A stretch of 6,313 bases of DNA, taken from NCBI GenBank assembly GCA_013811645.1, contig JACCUU010000227.1, positions 1 to 6,313 of the forward strand. The letters run 5' to 3'. Below, one piece after another: positions 1 to 6,313 of this stretch (the first letter of the stretch is position 1; each line of letters opens with the position of its first letter). A program made the position numbers and the translations under genes. The stretch is from Actinomycetota bacterium. Its GTDB lineage: Bacteria > Actinomycetota > Thermoleophilia > Gaiellales > Gaiellaceae. A model generated the notes under the pieces. It was not told where the DNA came from. It searched no databases and saw only the letters and a program-made list of their open reading frames with translations.

Positions 1-2
1 CC

Positions 3-1415
3 GGACTGCTTCCGCAGGGGACGATCGGAGTCGGTTGGGCGGCCCTACGTGAGCCTCCTCCCCCCGCCGCATCGCCCACGCTCGAACTGTTCGAGGTGAA
101 CGACGCGGTGTCGCATATCGCTGGGATCGCCGGTCCCGGGTCGCAGGCCGCGCGCCGCGAGGCGCTGGGCGGCCTCTTCGAACGAGCGACTGAGCATGAG
201 CAACGCTTCCTGACCGGCCTGCTCCTGGGTGAGCTCAGGCAGGGGGCGCTCGAGGGCGTCATGGTCGAGGCGGTGGCGAAGGTGGCGGAGATTCCTGCCT
301 CGGACGTCCGACGCGCGGTCATGGTCGCGGGCGAGCTCGGCCCGGTCGCTTCGGTCGCGCTCGCCGAGGGATCGGCGGGGCTGAACACGTTTCGGCTTAC
401 CGTCCTTCGCCCCGTTCAGCCGATGCTCGCTCAGACGGGCGACGATCTCGAGAGCGCGTTCGCGCGCATCTGTCCTGCCCGGATCGAATGGAAGCTGGAC
501 GGCGCGCGGCTGCAGGTGCACCGGCTCGGGGACGAGGTTCGCGGCTTTACGCGGAACCTCGCCGACATCAGCGATCGTATTCCTGAGATTGTCGAAGCGG
601 TAAAAGCGCTCGAGGTCGAGGCGATCGTCCTGGACGGAGAGGCGATCGCCCTGGGACCGGACGAGCGGCCCCGTCCCTTCCAGGAGACGATGAGCCGGTT
701 CGGGAGCAGGGTGAACGTCGCGGAGCTCCGCCAGGCGGTGCCGCTGTCACCGTTCTTCTTCGACTGTCTGCATCTGGACGGCGAGGATCTGATCGACCAG
801 CCCGCCAATCGCCGCCTGGAGGCGCTGGAGCGTCGGCTTCCCGCTGCGCTGCGCGTGCCGAGCGCGGTGACCGACGATCCTGCCGAGGGGCAGCGATTTC
901 TCTCGGATGCCCTCGCACGCGGTCACGAGGGGGTCATGGTCAAGTCGCTCGCTGCGCCGTACGAGGCCGGGCGGCGCGGAGCGGGGTGGCTCAAGGTCAA
1001 GGTCGCGCATACGCTCGATCTCGTCGTCCTCGCCGCGGAATGGGGACACGGCCGCCGCAGCGGAAAGCTCTCGAACCTCCATCTCGGAGCGCGCGATGCC
1101 GAAAGCGGCGGCTACGTCATGCTCGGAAAGACGTTCAAGGGAATGACGGATCAAATGCTCGCGTGGCAGACGGAACGCCTGCTCGGGCTCGAGACCCGCT
1201 CGGACGGGCATGTCGTCCACGTGCGCCCCGAGCTCGTCGTCGAGATCGCATTCGACGGTGTCCAGACGAGCTCGCGCTACCCCGGCGGCATGGCGCTCAG
1301 GTTCGCTCGAGTGAAGGGATACCGGGAGGACAAGCGACCGGACGAGGCGGACACCGTCGAGACCGTTCGCGCGATCCACGCAGGAGGCGCGACTGGAGCG
1401 ATCGGAGCTACGTAG
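3..1415 (+). CDS. ligB: ATP-dependent DNA ligase, LigB type (5' end outside window)
   Basis: Seals nicks in duplex DNA through an enzyme-AMP intermediate. It is an accessory repair-type ligase beside the essential NAD-dependent LigA in actinobacteria. The frame is open from the left edge: the residues before the GTG at 96 ([15 protein letters not shown], then LELFEV) match the N-terminal domain of mycobacterial LigB, so that GTG is internal. By comparison with the roughly 510-residue family, about 50 residues are missing. Nucleotidyltransferase motifs are all present: motif I KLDGAR with the AMP-accepting Lys at 492-494, motif III LDGEAI (about 633-650), IIIa [10 protein letters not shown] (about 751-780), motif IV EGVMVK (from 927) and motif V LKVK (from 990). 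The OB-fold end carries the [12 protein letters not shown] block (about 1302-1338) characteristic of motif VI. The enzyme therefore looks complete and active apart from the window edge. A short Ala/Gly-rich tail follows. The next gene starts 43 bases downstream. Confidence 0.97.
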   Translation, partial: GLLPQGTIGVGWAALREPPPPAASPTLELFEVNDAVSHIAGIAGPGSQAARREALGGLFERATEHEQRFLTGLLLGELRQGALEGVMVEAVAKVAEIPASDVRRAVMVAGELGPVASVALAEGSAGLNTFRLTVLRPVQPMLAQTGDDLESAFARICPARIEWKLDGARLQVHRLGDEVRGFTRNLADISDRIPEIVEAVKALEVEAIVLDGEAIALGPDERPRPFQETMSRFGSRVNVAELRQAVPLSPFFFDCLHLDGEDLIDQPANRRLEALERRLPAALRVPSAVTDDPAEGQRFLSDALARGHEGVMVKSLAAPYEAGRRGAGWLKVKVAHTLDLVVLAAEWGHGRRSGKLSNLHLGARDAESGGYVMLGKTFKGMTDQMLAWQTERLLGLETRSDGHVVHVRPELVVEIAFDGVQTSSRYPGGMALRFARVKGYREDKRPDEADTVETVRAIHAGGATGAIGAT

Positions 1416-1447
1416 ACTCGCGCGGGAACGCGATGCTCAGCTCTCAC

Positions 1448-1453
1448 GGAAGG
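1448..1453 (+). promoter_or_regulatory. Shine-Dalgarno site of the small membrane protein
   Basis: GGAAGG lies five bases upstream of the ATG at 1459. It is the clearest ribosome binding site in the window and supports that start and the reality of this short gene. The 43-base gap after the ligase holds no recognisable promoter, so transcription probably reads through from the ligase. Confidence 0.6.
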
Positions 1454-1458
1454 TCGAG

Positions 1459-1701
1459 ATGACGCAGTACGGCACGCTTCGCACGTGGGCGGCGCTCCTC
1501 ACGTTCTTCGGCGTTCTCAGCGTCTTCGCGGCGGCTGCGGGGACGGTCATCTGGGCGATCGAGGCGGACGGGCTGTGGCAGACGCTCGGGGTGATACTGA
1601 TCGGAGGGCCGATCTCGATCTTCCTCGCCACGCTGCCGATCGCGGTCGCGCAGGCGCTCCGAGCGATTGCGGACGTCGGCGACACGGTGGCCGCGCGATA
1701 G
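1459..1701 (+). CDS. Small two-pass membrane protein, unknown function
   Basis: An 80-residue protein I do not recognise as a named family. Two hydrophobic stretches are visible, at about residues 9-33 (from WAALLTFF to VIWAI) and about 41-67 (from TLGVILIGG through FLATLPIAVAQAL). They are joined by a short acidic turn (EADG). Both ends are short and hydrophilic, which suggests a hairpin in the cytoplasmic membrane. No catalytic motif or cysteine is present. The ATG is chosen because of the GGAAGG site five bases upstream. The gene sits between the ligase and the receiver/thioredoxin-reductase-like fusion, 14 bases before the latter's start, so it may be co-expressed with the flavoprotein. 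A role linked to either neighbour cannot be read from the sequence. The hydrophobic pattern and ribosome binding site argue that it is a real gene, not a chance frame. Confidence 0.75.
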   Translation: MTQYGTLRTWAALLTFFGVLSVFAAAAGTVIWAIEADGLWQTLGVILIGGPISIFLATLPIAVAQALRAIADVGDTVAAR

Positions 1702-1715
1702 GACGCTAGCTCCTG

Positions 1716-3380
1716 GTGGCCGAGCACGACCTCAACCCCGAGAGCGACAACCGGCCCTTCATCTTCGCGGTCGATCCCGATCCCCAGGCAATTCGACGGA
1801 TCACGGGCGAGTTGCAGCGCTACCAGGCCGACTATCGGATCGTCTGCGGTCCCTCGCCGGAGGCGGCGCTCGCCCAGCTCGAGCGCATGCGTGACGACGG
1901 AGAGCAGGTTGCGATCGTCCTCGCCGCACGCGGAGACCAGGGGCTTCGTGGCGAGGAGCTGCTGGCGCGGGTCTACGACCTGCATCCCTACGCGAAACGC
2001 GGGCTCTTGATCCCGTGGGGTGGTTGGGCCGACGAGGAGACCGCCGAGGTCATCCGGCGGGCGATGACGCTCGGTCATATCGACTACTACGTCCTCAAGC
2101 CGTGGACGACGCCCGACGAGCTCTTCCATCGACTGGTCTCCGAGTTCCTCCAGGAGTGGAGACGCGCAACCGAGGGCAGACTCGAGCTCACCGTCGTCGC
2201 CGAGCCCTGGTCGAGCCGGGGGTACGAGATCCGGAATCTCCTGGCTCGAACCGGCGTTCCCCATGCGTTCTATGCGAACGACTCCGAGGAAGCCCGCGAT
2301 CTTCTGCAGACGTGTGGCTTCGAGGTGTCGAACCGACCGGCGGTCGTCCTTCCCGACGACACGGTGCTCGACGATCCCTCCGACGAGGAGCTGGCGGAGC
2401 ACGGCTACAAGGTCCGCACCGAGATCGACGACCCGGGCGAGCTCGACGTCGTGATCGTGGGGGCCGGACCCGCGGGACTGGCCGCGGCCGTCTACGCGTC
2501 GTCCGAGGGCCTGCGGGCACTCGTGGTCGACCACGCCTCGATCGGCGGACAGGCGAGATCGAGCGCTCGCATCCGCAACTATCTGGGCTTCCAGCGCGGA
2601 TTGACCGGCCGCGAGCTCGCCACGCGCGCCTACCAGCAGGCCTGGATCTTCGGCACCGAGTTCCTCCTCATGCGCTCCGTAACCGAGGTCCGCGCGACGG
2701 AAGCCGGCCAACGGGTCACGATCGAGGGCAAGGTGATCGAGACCAGGAGCGTCGTTCTCGCGATGGGCGTGGCCTATCGTCGCCTCGGGGTCCCCGCGCT
2801 GGAGAAGCTCGAAGGGGCGGGAGTGTTCTACGGATCCTCGCCGTCGGACGCGCAGCAGTTCACCGGGGGGAACGTCTTCATCATCGGGGGTGCCAACTCG
2901 GCTGGACAGGCTGCGGTGCACCTCAGTCGTTACGCGGCGAACGTGACACTCGTCTGCCGCAGCTCTCCGCGCGCAATGTCCCAGTACCTGCTGGACGAGG
3001 TCACGGCGAAGGAGAACATCGAGATCAAGCCCTCGGCCCGGGTGGTGGACGGCGGCGGAGAGGCACGACTCGAGTGGCTTGCCGTCCAAGAGGGCTCGAG
3101 CGAGGCTGAGCGTGTTTCCGCCGACGCACTGTTCATTCTCATCGGCGCTCGGCCGAACACCGACTGGCTGCCGGCGGAGATCGCGCGCGACGACCACGGG
3201 TTCGTGCGCACGGGCGCAGGCGAGCACATGTTCGAGACCTCCCTGTCGGGCGTGTTCGCCGTCGGCGACGTCCGCAGTGGCTCGGTCAAGCGGGTTGCGT
3301 CAGCGGTGGGGGAGGGCTCGGTGGTGATCCAGCAGGTTCACCGCCACCTCGCGGGGCTTCGCGAGTCCGTACGGACGTGA
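1716..3380 (+). CDS. Pseudo-receiver / glutaredoxin-like / thioredoxin-reductase-like FAD oxidoreductase fusion
   Basis: A 554-residue cytoplasmic flavoprotein. Residues about 14-148 form a response-regulator receiver-like domain ending in DYYVLKPW (K128). The phosphoacceptor position reads LAARGDQG, with Ala71 where family relatives have LADQ, and the usual Thr/Ser position is Ile99. Residues about 155-232 resemble the glutaredoxin-like middle segment of such fusions, but the active-site position is SSRG (166-169), without cysteine. Residues about 243-550 are thioredoxin-reductase-like: GAGPAG at 249-254 (FAD), GGQARS at 277-282, GGANSAGQAA at 391-400 (NAD(P)H) and FAVGDVR at 514-520 (FAD). 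The CATCDG redox motif is replaced by FYGSSPSDAQ (371-380), and only three scattered cysteines remain (44, 200, 414). It probably moves electrons from NAD(P)H through FAD to an unknown acceptor, not by dithiol exchange. Commonly annotated as fused response regulator/thioredoxin-disulfide reductase. The GTG start follows an in-frame TAG at 1707, leaving almost no alternative; a weak AGGA lies at 1700-1703. Confidence 0.93.
   Translation: MAEHDLNPESDNRPFIFAVDPDPQAIRRITGELQRYQADYRIVCGPSPEAALAQLERMRDDGEQVAIVLAARGDQGLRGEELLARVYDLHPYAKRGLLIPWGGWADEETAEVIRRAMTLGHIDYYVLKPWTTPDELFHRLVSEFLQEWRRATEGRLELTVVAEPWSSRGYEIRNLLARTGVPHAFYANDSEEARDLLQTCGFEVSNRPAVVLPDDTVLDDPSDEELAEHGYKVRTEIDDPGELDVVIVGAGPAGLAAAVYASSEGLRALVVDHASIGGQARSSARIRNYLGFQRGLTGRELATRAYQQAWIFGTEFLLMRSVTEVRATEAGQRVTIEGKVIETRSVVLAMGVAYRRLGVPALEKLEGAGVFYGSSPSDAQQFTGGNVFIIGGANSAGQAAVHLSRYAANVTLVCRSSPRAMSQYLLDEVTAKENIEIKPSARVVDGGGEARLEWLAVQEGSSEAERVSADALFILIGARPNTDWLPAEIARDDHGFVRTGAGEHMFETSLSGVFAVGDVRSGSVKRVASAVGEGSVVIQQVHRHLAGLRESVRT
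3365..3376. repeat. 12-bp perfect palindrome at the convergent gene ends
   Basis: GTCCGTACGGAC is self-complementary and lies just inside the 3' end of the plus-strand flavoprotein gene, immediately beyond the minus-strand lipoprotein's stop. As RNA it could form only a four-pair stem with a four-base loop and no U-run, so a terminator role is weak. It is recorded because the two operons converge here with one base between stop codons. Confidence 0.3.
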
Positions 3381-3381
3381 T

Positions 3382-3924
3382 CTAGCCGGCGAGGTCGTCG
3401 CAGGACTCGGCGTCCTCGAGTGCACTCTGGAGCTCTTCCTCCGGGTCGATTCGCCGGAGGGACTTCACCATGGTCATGAACGCCTTGTTCATCGAGGTCA
3501 GGCCTTCGGTGATGGAGACGACCGCCTTCGAGATCCCGGCCACTCCCGAGACGTTTTCGACCGCAGCCTCGATGGTGACGAGATCCGCTTCGGCCGCCGT
3601 CGCGAAGGTCTCGACGGCCCGACGCGCCTCCTCTCCCGACTCGATGTCCGGTGCACCGAGCGCCCGCAACTCAGCCGTGAAGGTCTCGGTTGCGGAGTCG
3701 ATGTCCTCTCCGGCCTGCTGGAAGCTCTCCCGGGAGAGCGACTTGAAGTCGCGGAGCTGGTCGGTCGCCTGCTTCAGCTCGTTCGCCCAGTCGGTGATCG
3801 CGGCGCAGTAGCCCTCGGCCCAGTCTGCGGTCGATGTCGCCGACCCGGAGTCTCCGTCGTCCCCGCCGCACCCCACCGCCACGAGCGTGAGCACGAGCAC
3901 CATCAGACACAGGACGATCCTCAT
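3382..3924 (-). CDS. Small helical lipoprotein, unknown function
   Basis: A 180-residue putative lipoprotein. The N-terminus MRIVLCLMVLVLTL followed by VAVGC is a signal peptide with a lipobox; Cys19 would be lipidated after signal peptidase II cleavage. A flexible Gly/Asp/Ser/Thr tether (about 20-33) leads into a body that looks almost entirely alpha-helical (about 34-172), rich in Ala, Glu and Thr, with heptad-like stretches. Two further cysteines, Cys40 near the start (GYC) and Cys175 near the end (ESCDDL), could form a disulfide closing a helical bundle outside the membrane. I recognise the style as common in actinobacteria but know no function. The ATG at 3924 gives a well-shaped signal peptide; the in-frame GTG at 3933 would add three residues and cannot be excluded, and neither has a clear Shine-Dalgarno. 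It follows the DUF218 gene by 1 to 10 bases and ends one base from the convergent flavoprotein gene. Confidence 0.85.
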   Translation of the reverse strand: MRIVLCLMVLVLTLVAVGCGGDDGDSGSATSTADWAEGYCAAITDWANELKQATDQLRDFKSLSRESFQQAGEDIDSATETFTAELRALGAPDIESGEEARRAVETFATAAEADLVTIEAAVENVSGVAGISKAVVSITEGLTSMNKAFMTMVKSLRRIDPEEELQSALEDAESCDDLAG

Positions 3925-3934
3925 CGCGCTCACG

Positions 3935-4420
3935 CTAGCGCGAACGGCGCGCGAGAGCGACCTGCACCGGCACGACCAGCCAGCAGACGAGCTCGCGTGC
4001 GCGCGCAAACCGCGTTCCACGCTCGCCCGTTGCCGCGAGCGAAACCCGGTCGCCGTATGCGGCCTCGAGCAGAACCGAAGCGCGTCGGCTGTGCCAGCCG
4101 GACGTGACGAGGACGACCTCGGAGACTCCGAGCTTCCGTGCGGCTGCGGCGGCCGCGCGCACGTTCCCGTACGTCGAGCGCGAGACGTCGTCCACGAGAA
4201 CCTGGTGCAGGTCGCCGTTCCACGCCCCAGCCATGAGCTCGGCTTCCGAGATCGGCCTTCGGGGGCGTCGCCAGCCCGAGAGGAAGACCGTGTCACCAGG
4301 CAGCGCCTCCCGACCCGCTCGCACGAGTCGCGCGGCACAGACGCGGTGTAGCTCGTCCCCGCCGCGTCTGCTCGAGTAGCCGAGGACGGCGATGAGCCGA
4401 GCGCTGCCGAGCTTCGTCAT
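3935..4420 (-). CDS. YdcF/SanA/ElyC-like DUF218 domain protein
   Basis: A 161-residue protein of the DUF218 superfamily, whose members SanA and ElyC affect envelope integrity and peptidoglycan precursor lipid handling in enterobacteria; the biochemical activity of the family is poorly defined. Visible family features in order: an opening strand LIAVLGYS (9-16), LSGW at 47-50, the acidic SEAELM (58-63), DDVSRSTYGNV (77-87) and the diagnostic VLVTSGWHSRRA (103-114). These form a Rossmann-like core. Unlike SanA there is no N-terminal membrane anchor; a hydrophobic stretch at about 144-157 near the basic C-terminus could be a final helix or a peripheral membrane contact. The start ATG overlaps the glycosyltransferase stop as ATGA, with a possible GGAGA ribosome site at 4436-4432. 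The coupling to a glycosyltransferase and a lipoprotein suggests a role with lipid-linked glycans, which is inference. Confidence 0.9.
   Translation of the reverse strand: MTKLGSARLIAVLGYSSRRGGDELHRVCAARLVRAGREALPGDTVFLSGWRRPRRPISEAELMAGAWNGDLHQVLVDDVSRSTYGNVRAAAAAARKLGVSEVVLVTSGWHSRRASVLLEAAYGDRVSLAATGERGTRFARARELVCWLVVPVQVALARRSR
4417..4420 (-). promoter_or_regulatory. ATGA overlap between glycosyltransferase stop and DUF218 start
   Basis: The stop of the restored glycosyltransferase frame and the ATG of the DUF218 gene share ATGA. This supports both the second-frame end point of the glycosyltransferase and the DUF218 start. With the frameshift, ribosomes from the first frame would not stop here, so coupling would be lost. 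Confidence 0.6.
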
Positions 4421-5141
4421 CCGCGCCGGCGTCTCCAGAGCCCGTAGAGCAGGAGCGTGCCCGCGACAGTGAGCACGAGCTCGAAGGCACGGCGACCGCG
4501 CAACTTCGACTCTCCGCTCGCTCGTTCGCGCATGTCGACGGGGATCTCCAGGACGCGCAGCTTGGACTGCCGTAGACGCAGCAGCGACTCGACCTCGGGC
4601 GCGCCGCTGTCGTACGGCTCGGCGAGGATCGGCATGGCCTTCGCATTGACGGCGTACATCCCGCTCGTGGCGTCGTGGAACGGATGGCCGAGCGCGACCC
4701 GCATCGCGCGGCGGAGCACCGCTGTCCCGAAACGCCGGCTGGACGACGGCTCGTACCGGTATCGCTCGTAGCCTCGCCGACCGCGAAGCGCGAGCCGACC
4801 GCCACGTCGCACTCGTCGGTTCGGACGAGCTCGAGAAGTCGCCGAAGCTCAGGCACAGGATGCTGTCCATCCGCGTCGACTCGGCCTGCGAAGTCGTATC
4901 CGTGCTCGTGCGCGTAGCGGTAGCCCGCTGCGACGCCCTCGCGCAGGCCGCGGTTCTCCCCGAACGACAGCACCTCGGCGCCTTCCGTCCGGGCCACGAG
5001 GGCGGTGTCGTCGGTCGAGCCGTCGTCCACGACGAGCACGTCGACGCCGGGAAGCTCGGCGCGAAGCTCGGTGAGTACGGCCGGAAGGTTGTCCTCCTCG
5101 TTCAGCGCAGGGATGAAGACGATCGCGCGCGGCATCAGCAT
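4417..5141 (-). CDS. Family 2 glycosyltransferase, broken by an apparent -1 base frameshift
   Basis: A GT-A fold glycosyltransferase of the dolichol-phosphate-mannose-synthase/polyprenyl-phosphate type, expected to move a sugar from a nucleotide donor to a lipid carrier or envelope acceptor at the membrane. The first frame (5141 to about 4776) gives 122 residues: PALNEEDNL (11-19), VVDDGSTDDT (37-46), ENRGLREG (62-69), the metal-binding DAD of VDADGQHP (88-95) and VGSRF (115-119). Homology then continues in another frame from about 4773 to the stop at 4417: GYERYRY, the acceptor-site HDATSGMYAVN, APEVESLLRL, IPVDMRERASGESK and a last membrane helix FELVLTVAGTLLLYGLW before an Arg-rich end. 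Restoring one base gives 241 residues, normal for the family. Without it the first frame runs on to 4293 as nonsense. The start ATG abuts the upstream stop (TGAATG); a second ATG at 5135 is possible. Sequencing error and a recent real mutation are both open. Confidence 0.87.
4773..4779 (-). other. Frameshift point in the glycosyltransferase gene
   Basis: On the coding strand the first frame reads GTC GGC and then GA, followed by GGC TAC GAG in the second frame. A single missing base here, for example one G of an original GGCGGAGGC, explains the break. No classical slippery heptamer (X XXY YYZ with A/T-rich slip codons) is seen, so programmed frameshifting is unlikely. The exact position could be a few codons further upstream. 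Confidence 0.8.
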
Positions 5142-5144
5142 TCA
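5139..5144 (-). promoter_or_regulatory. TGA-ATG stop/start junction, probable translational coupling
   Basis: The FAD oxidoreductase stop codon TGA is followed directly by the glycosyltransferase ATG. The only purine-rich candidate site, GGAG at 5160-5157, is about 15 bases away, so reinitiation by terminating ribosomes is the more likely way the second gene is translated. Confidence 0.5.
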
Positions 5145-6293
5145 GATGACGTTGTGCTCCGGCCTGAGTGTGCCCAGCACGAAACGCTCCGCCGCGAGGG
5201 GCGAGACGTCGACGAACGGCTCGCGGCCGAGAATCAGGTCGCGCACGATCTCCCCGACCGCCGGCGCCTGCATGAAACCGTGCCCGGAGAACCCGGTCGC
5301 GTAGAAGAAGCGCTCGAGCTCCGGCGCTTGCCCGACGAGCGCGTTGTGGTCGGGGGTGATCTCGTAGTAGCCCTTCCAGCCGTGTGCGAGGCCCATGTCG
5401 AGAAAGGATGGCGCGCGGCGAGCCGCCACCTCGGTGACATGCTCGAGCCAAGCGGGATCGGTTGGCGCCTCGAATCCGGGCGCCTGGTTCCGGTCGGACA
5501 TGCCGATGAGCAGCCCTGGGCCTTCGCGATGGAAGTAGAAGCCGGTCGTGAAGTCGACGGTGAGCGGGATCGGGTCGGGGAGCGCTTCGACCGGGCTCGT
5601 GGTCACCACCTCCCGGAAGACGGGCTCGACAGGAAGCTCGACCCCTGCGGTGCTCGCGAACGCGGGCGACCAGACGCCCGCCGCGCAGACGACGGTGTCG
5701 GTTTCGATCGTCCCCTGGTCGGTGACGACGCCTTGCACGTCGCCGCCGTCCAGCGTGACTCCAGTCGCGGTGCATCCTGTCACCACGTTCGCGCCGTGCC
5801 CGCGAGCCCCCGCCGCATAGCCCTGTGCGACCGCCTCGGGGCTGGCGTGCCCGTCCAGGGGGCAGAACGTCGCCCCGAGCACGCCCTCCAGTCCCGCGAG
5901 AGGTGAGAGCTTCCCGGCCTCCGCGACTTCGACCAGGCGACTCGGGACGCCGAGCTTGTTCTGCAGCGCGACGCTTCGCTCGAAGACGGTCAGGTCCTCG
6001 GGCCGGTCGAGCAGGAACAGGTAGCCGACCTGCCTGAAGTCGATCTCCCAGCCCGGGCGCTCGGCGAAGCGTGTGAAGGCCTCGACAGCTCTGAGCCCGA
6101 TCGCGATGTTCAGGGGATCCGAGAACTGGGTTCGGACTCCTCCCGCCGCCCGGCTCGTCGATCCCGACGAGAGCGCGTCGCGCTCGAGCAGGGCGACGCC
6201 GATCCCCGCCTCGGCGAGGTGGAAGGCGATGCTCGTCCCGACGGCGCCACCGCCGACGACCACCACATCTGCCTTGTCGGGGAACGCGCTCAC
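5142..6293 (-). CDS. FAD-dependent oxidoreductase, sarcosine oxidase beta / DadA-like
   Basis: A 383-residue flavoenzyme of the DAO superfamily, closest in pattern to sarcosine oxidase beta subunits, archaeal-type proline dehydrogenase and similar amino-acid or N-methyl-amine oxidoreductases. The N-terminal Rossmann unit shows VVVVGGGAVGTS (10-21) with the ribose-binding Glu37 in LLERD. The family block STSRAAGGVRTQF lies at 45-57, DFRQVGYLFL in the first quarter, ATFCPLDGH in the middle, the FAD-contacting VVCAAGVWSP near the centre, and YYEITPDHNALVG (from about 309) and GFSGHGFMQAPAVGE (334-348) at the C-terminus. Length and motif order are complete. The substrate cannot be read from the sequence. 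It opens the visible part of a four-gene operon and abuts the glycosyltransferase. The GTG at 6293 puts the Rossmann strand nine residues in, which is typical, but no Shine-Dalgarno precedes it and the frame is open to the right edge, so an upstream start outside the window is possible. No transmembrane segment is seen. Confidence 0.92.
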   Translation of the reverse strand: MSAFPDKADVVVVGGGAVGTSIAFHLAEAGIGVALLERDALSSGSTSRAAGGVRTQFSDPLNIAIGLRAVEAFTRFAERPGWEIDFRQVGYLFLLDRPEDLTVFERSVALQNKLGVPSRLVEVAEAGKLSPLAGLEGVLGATFCPLDGHASPEAVAQGYAAGARGHGANVVTGCTATGVTLDGGDVQGVVTDQGTIETDTVVCAAGVWSPAFASTAGVELPVEPVFREVVTTSPVEALPDPIPLTVDFTTGFYFHREGPGLLIGMSDRNQAPGFEAPTDPAWLEHVTEVAARRAPSFLDMGLAHGWKGYYEITPDHNALVGQAPELERFFYATGFSGHGFMQAPAVGEIVRDLILGREPFVDVSPLAAERFVLGTLRPEHNVI

Positions 6294-6313
6294 CGGCGGA
6301 CGAGATTCCGGAG

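Noticed and set aside
96..98. GTG at 96 as start of the DNA ligase
   Set aside because: The in-frame sequence before it matches the conserved N-terminal domain of LigB proteins, so the true start lies before the window.
1421..1432. CGCG-GGAA-CGCG hairpin between the ligase and the small membrane protein
   Set aside because: Only four base pairs and no following T-run; too weak for a terminator, and such short GC symmetries are expected by chance here.
1433..1462. Nine-codon upstream reading frame whose stop overlaps the ATG at 1459
   Set aside because: It is the tail of a long shadow frame of the ligase gene, lacks a ribosome site, and has no leader-peptide features such as codon runs or an attenuator hairpin.
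1437..3227. A 596-codon open frame on the minus strand opposite the flavoprotein gene
   Set aside because: It mirrors a GC-rich coding gene whose codon pattern keeps the antisense frame free of stops. Its translation is Arg/Asp/Val-rich with no recognisable domain, while the plus-strand gene shows clear FAD and receiver motifs.
3925..4338. N-terminal extension of the lipoprotein frame up to 4338
   Set aside because: This part is the out-of-frame shadow of the DUF218 gene. The lipoprotein signal peptide begins at 3924 (or 3933), which sets the true start.
4293..4775. Continuation of the first glycosyltransferase frame beyond the frameshift
   Set aside because: After VGSRF the translation becomes Arg/Ser/Pro-rich with no family similarity, while the other frame carries the glycosyltransferase homology.

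Overview
The window is a gene-dense, GC-rich stretch of bacterial chromosome with about seven genes and almost no intergenic DNA. The base composition, GTG starts, a LigB-type ATP-dependent DNA ligase of the mycobacterial/streptomycete kind, a three-part pseudo-receiver/thioredoxin-reductase-like fusion and a short Gly/Ser/Asp-tethered lipoprotein all point to an actinobacterium. A deep lineage such as Thermoleophilia is my best guess. That placement is inference from protein style, not from a marker gene.

Left half, plus strand (3-3380): three genes in the same direction. The first is the ATP-dependent DNA ligase, whose 5' end lies outside the window. After 43 bases comes an 80-residue protein with two predicted membrane segments and a good Shine-Dalgarno sequence. 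After 14 more bases comes a 554-residue flavoprotein made of a degenerate response-regulator receiver domain, a cysteine-less glutaredoxin-like segment and a thioredoxin-reductase-like FAD/NAD(P)H module without the redox CxxC. Spacing suggests co-transcription of at least the last two.

Right half, minus strand (6293 down to 3382): four genes packed as an operon. In order of transcription they are a sarcosine-oxidase-beta/DadA-like FAD oxidoreductase, a family 2 glycosyltransferase broken by an apparent one-base frameshift, a YdcF/DUF218-family protein and a small helical lipoprotein. Junctions are TGA-ATG, ATGA and a gap of 1 to 10 bases, so translational coupling is likely. The last three genes fit envelope work (glycan transfer, a DUF218 protein of the SanA/ElyC/YdcF superfamily, a surface lipoprotein). 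The amino-acid-oxidase-like gene has no obvious link to them.

The two operons converge with one base between their stop codons (3380 and 3382). No RNA genes, CRISPR arrays, insertion sequences or phage genes are seen, and there is no gene-free stretch longer than about 45 bases. I see no clearly new defence or mobile system. The items most worth a second look are the catalytically stripped receiver/thioredoxin-reductase fusion and the glycosyltransferase frameshift.
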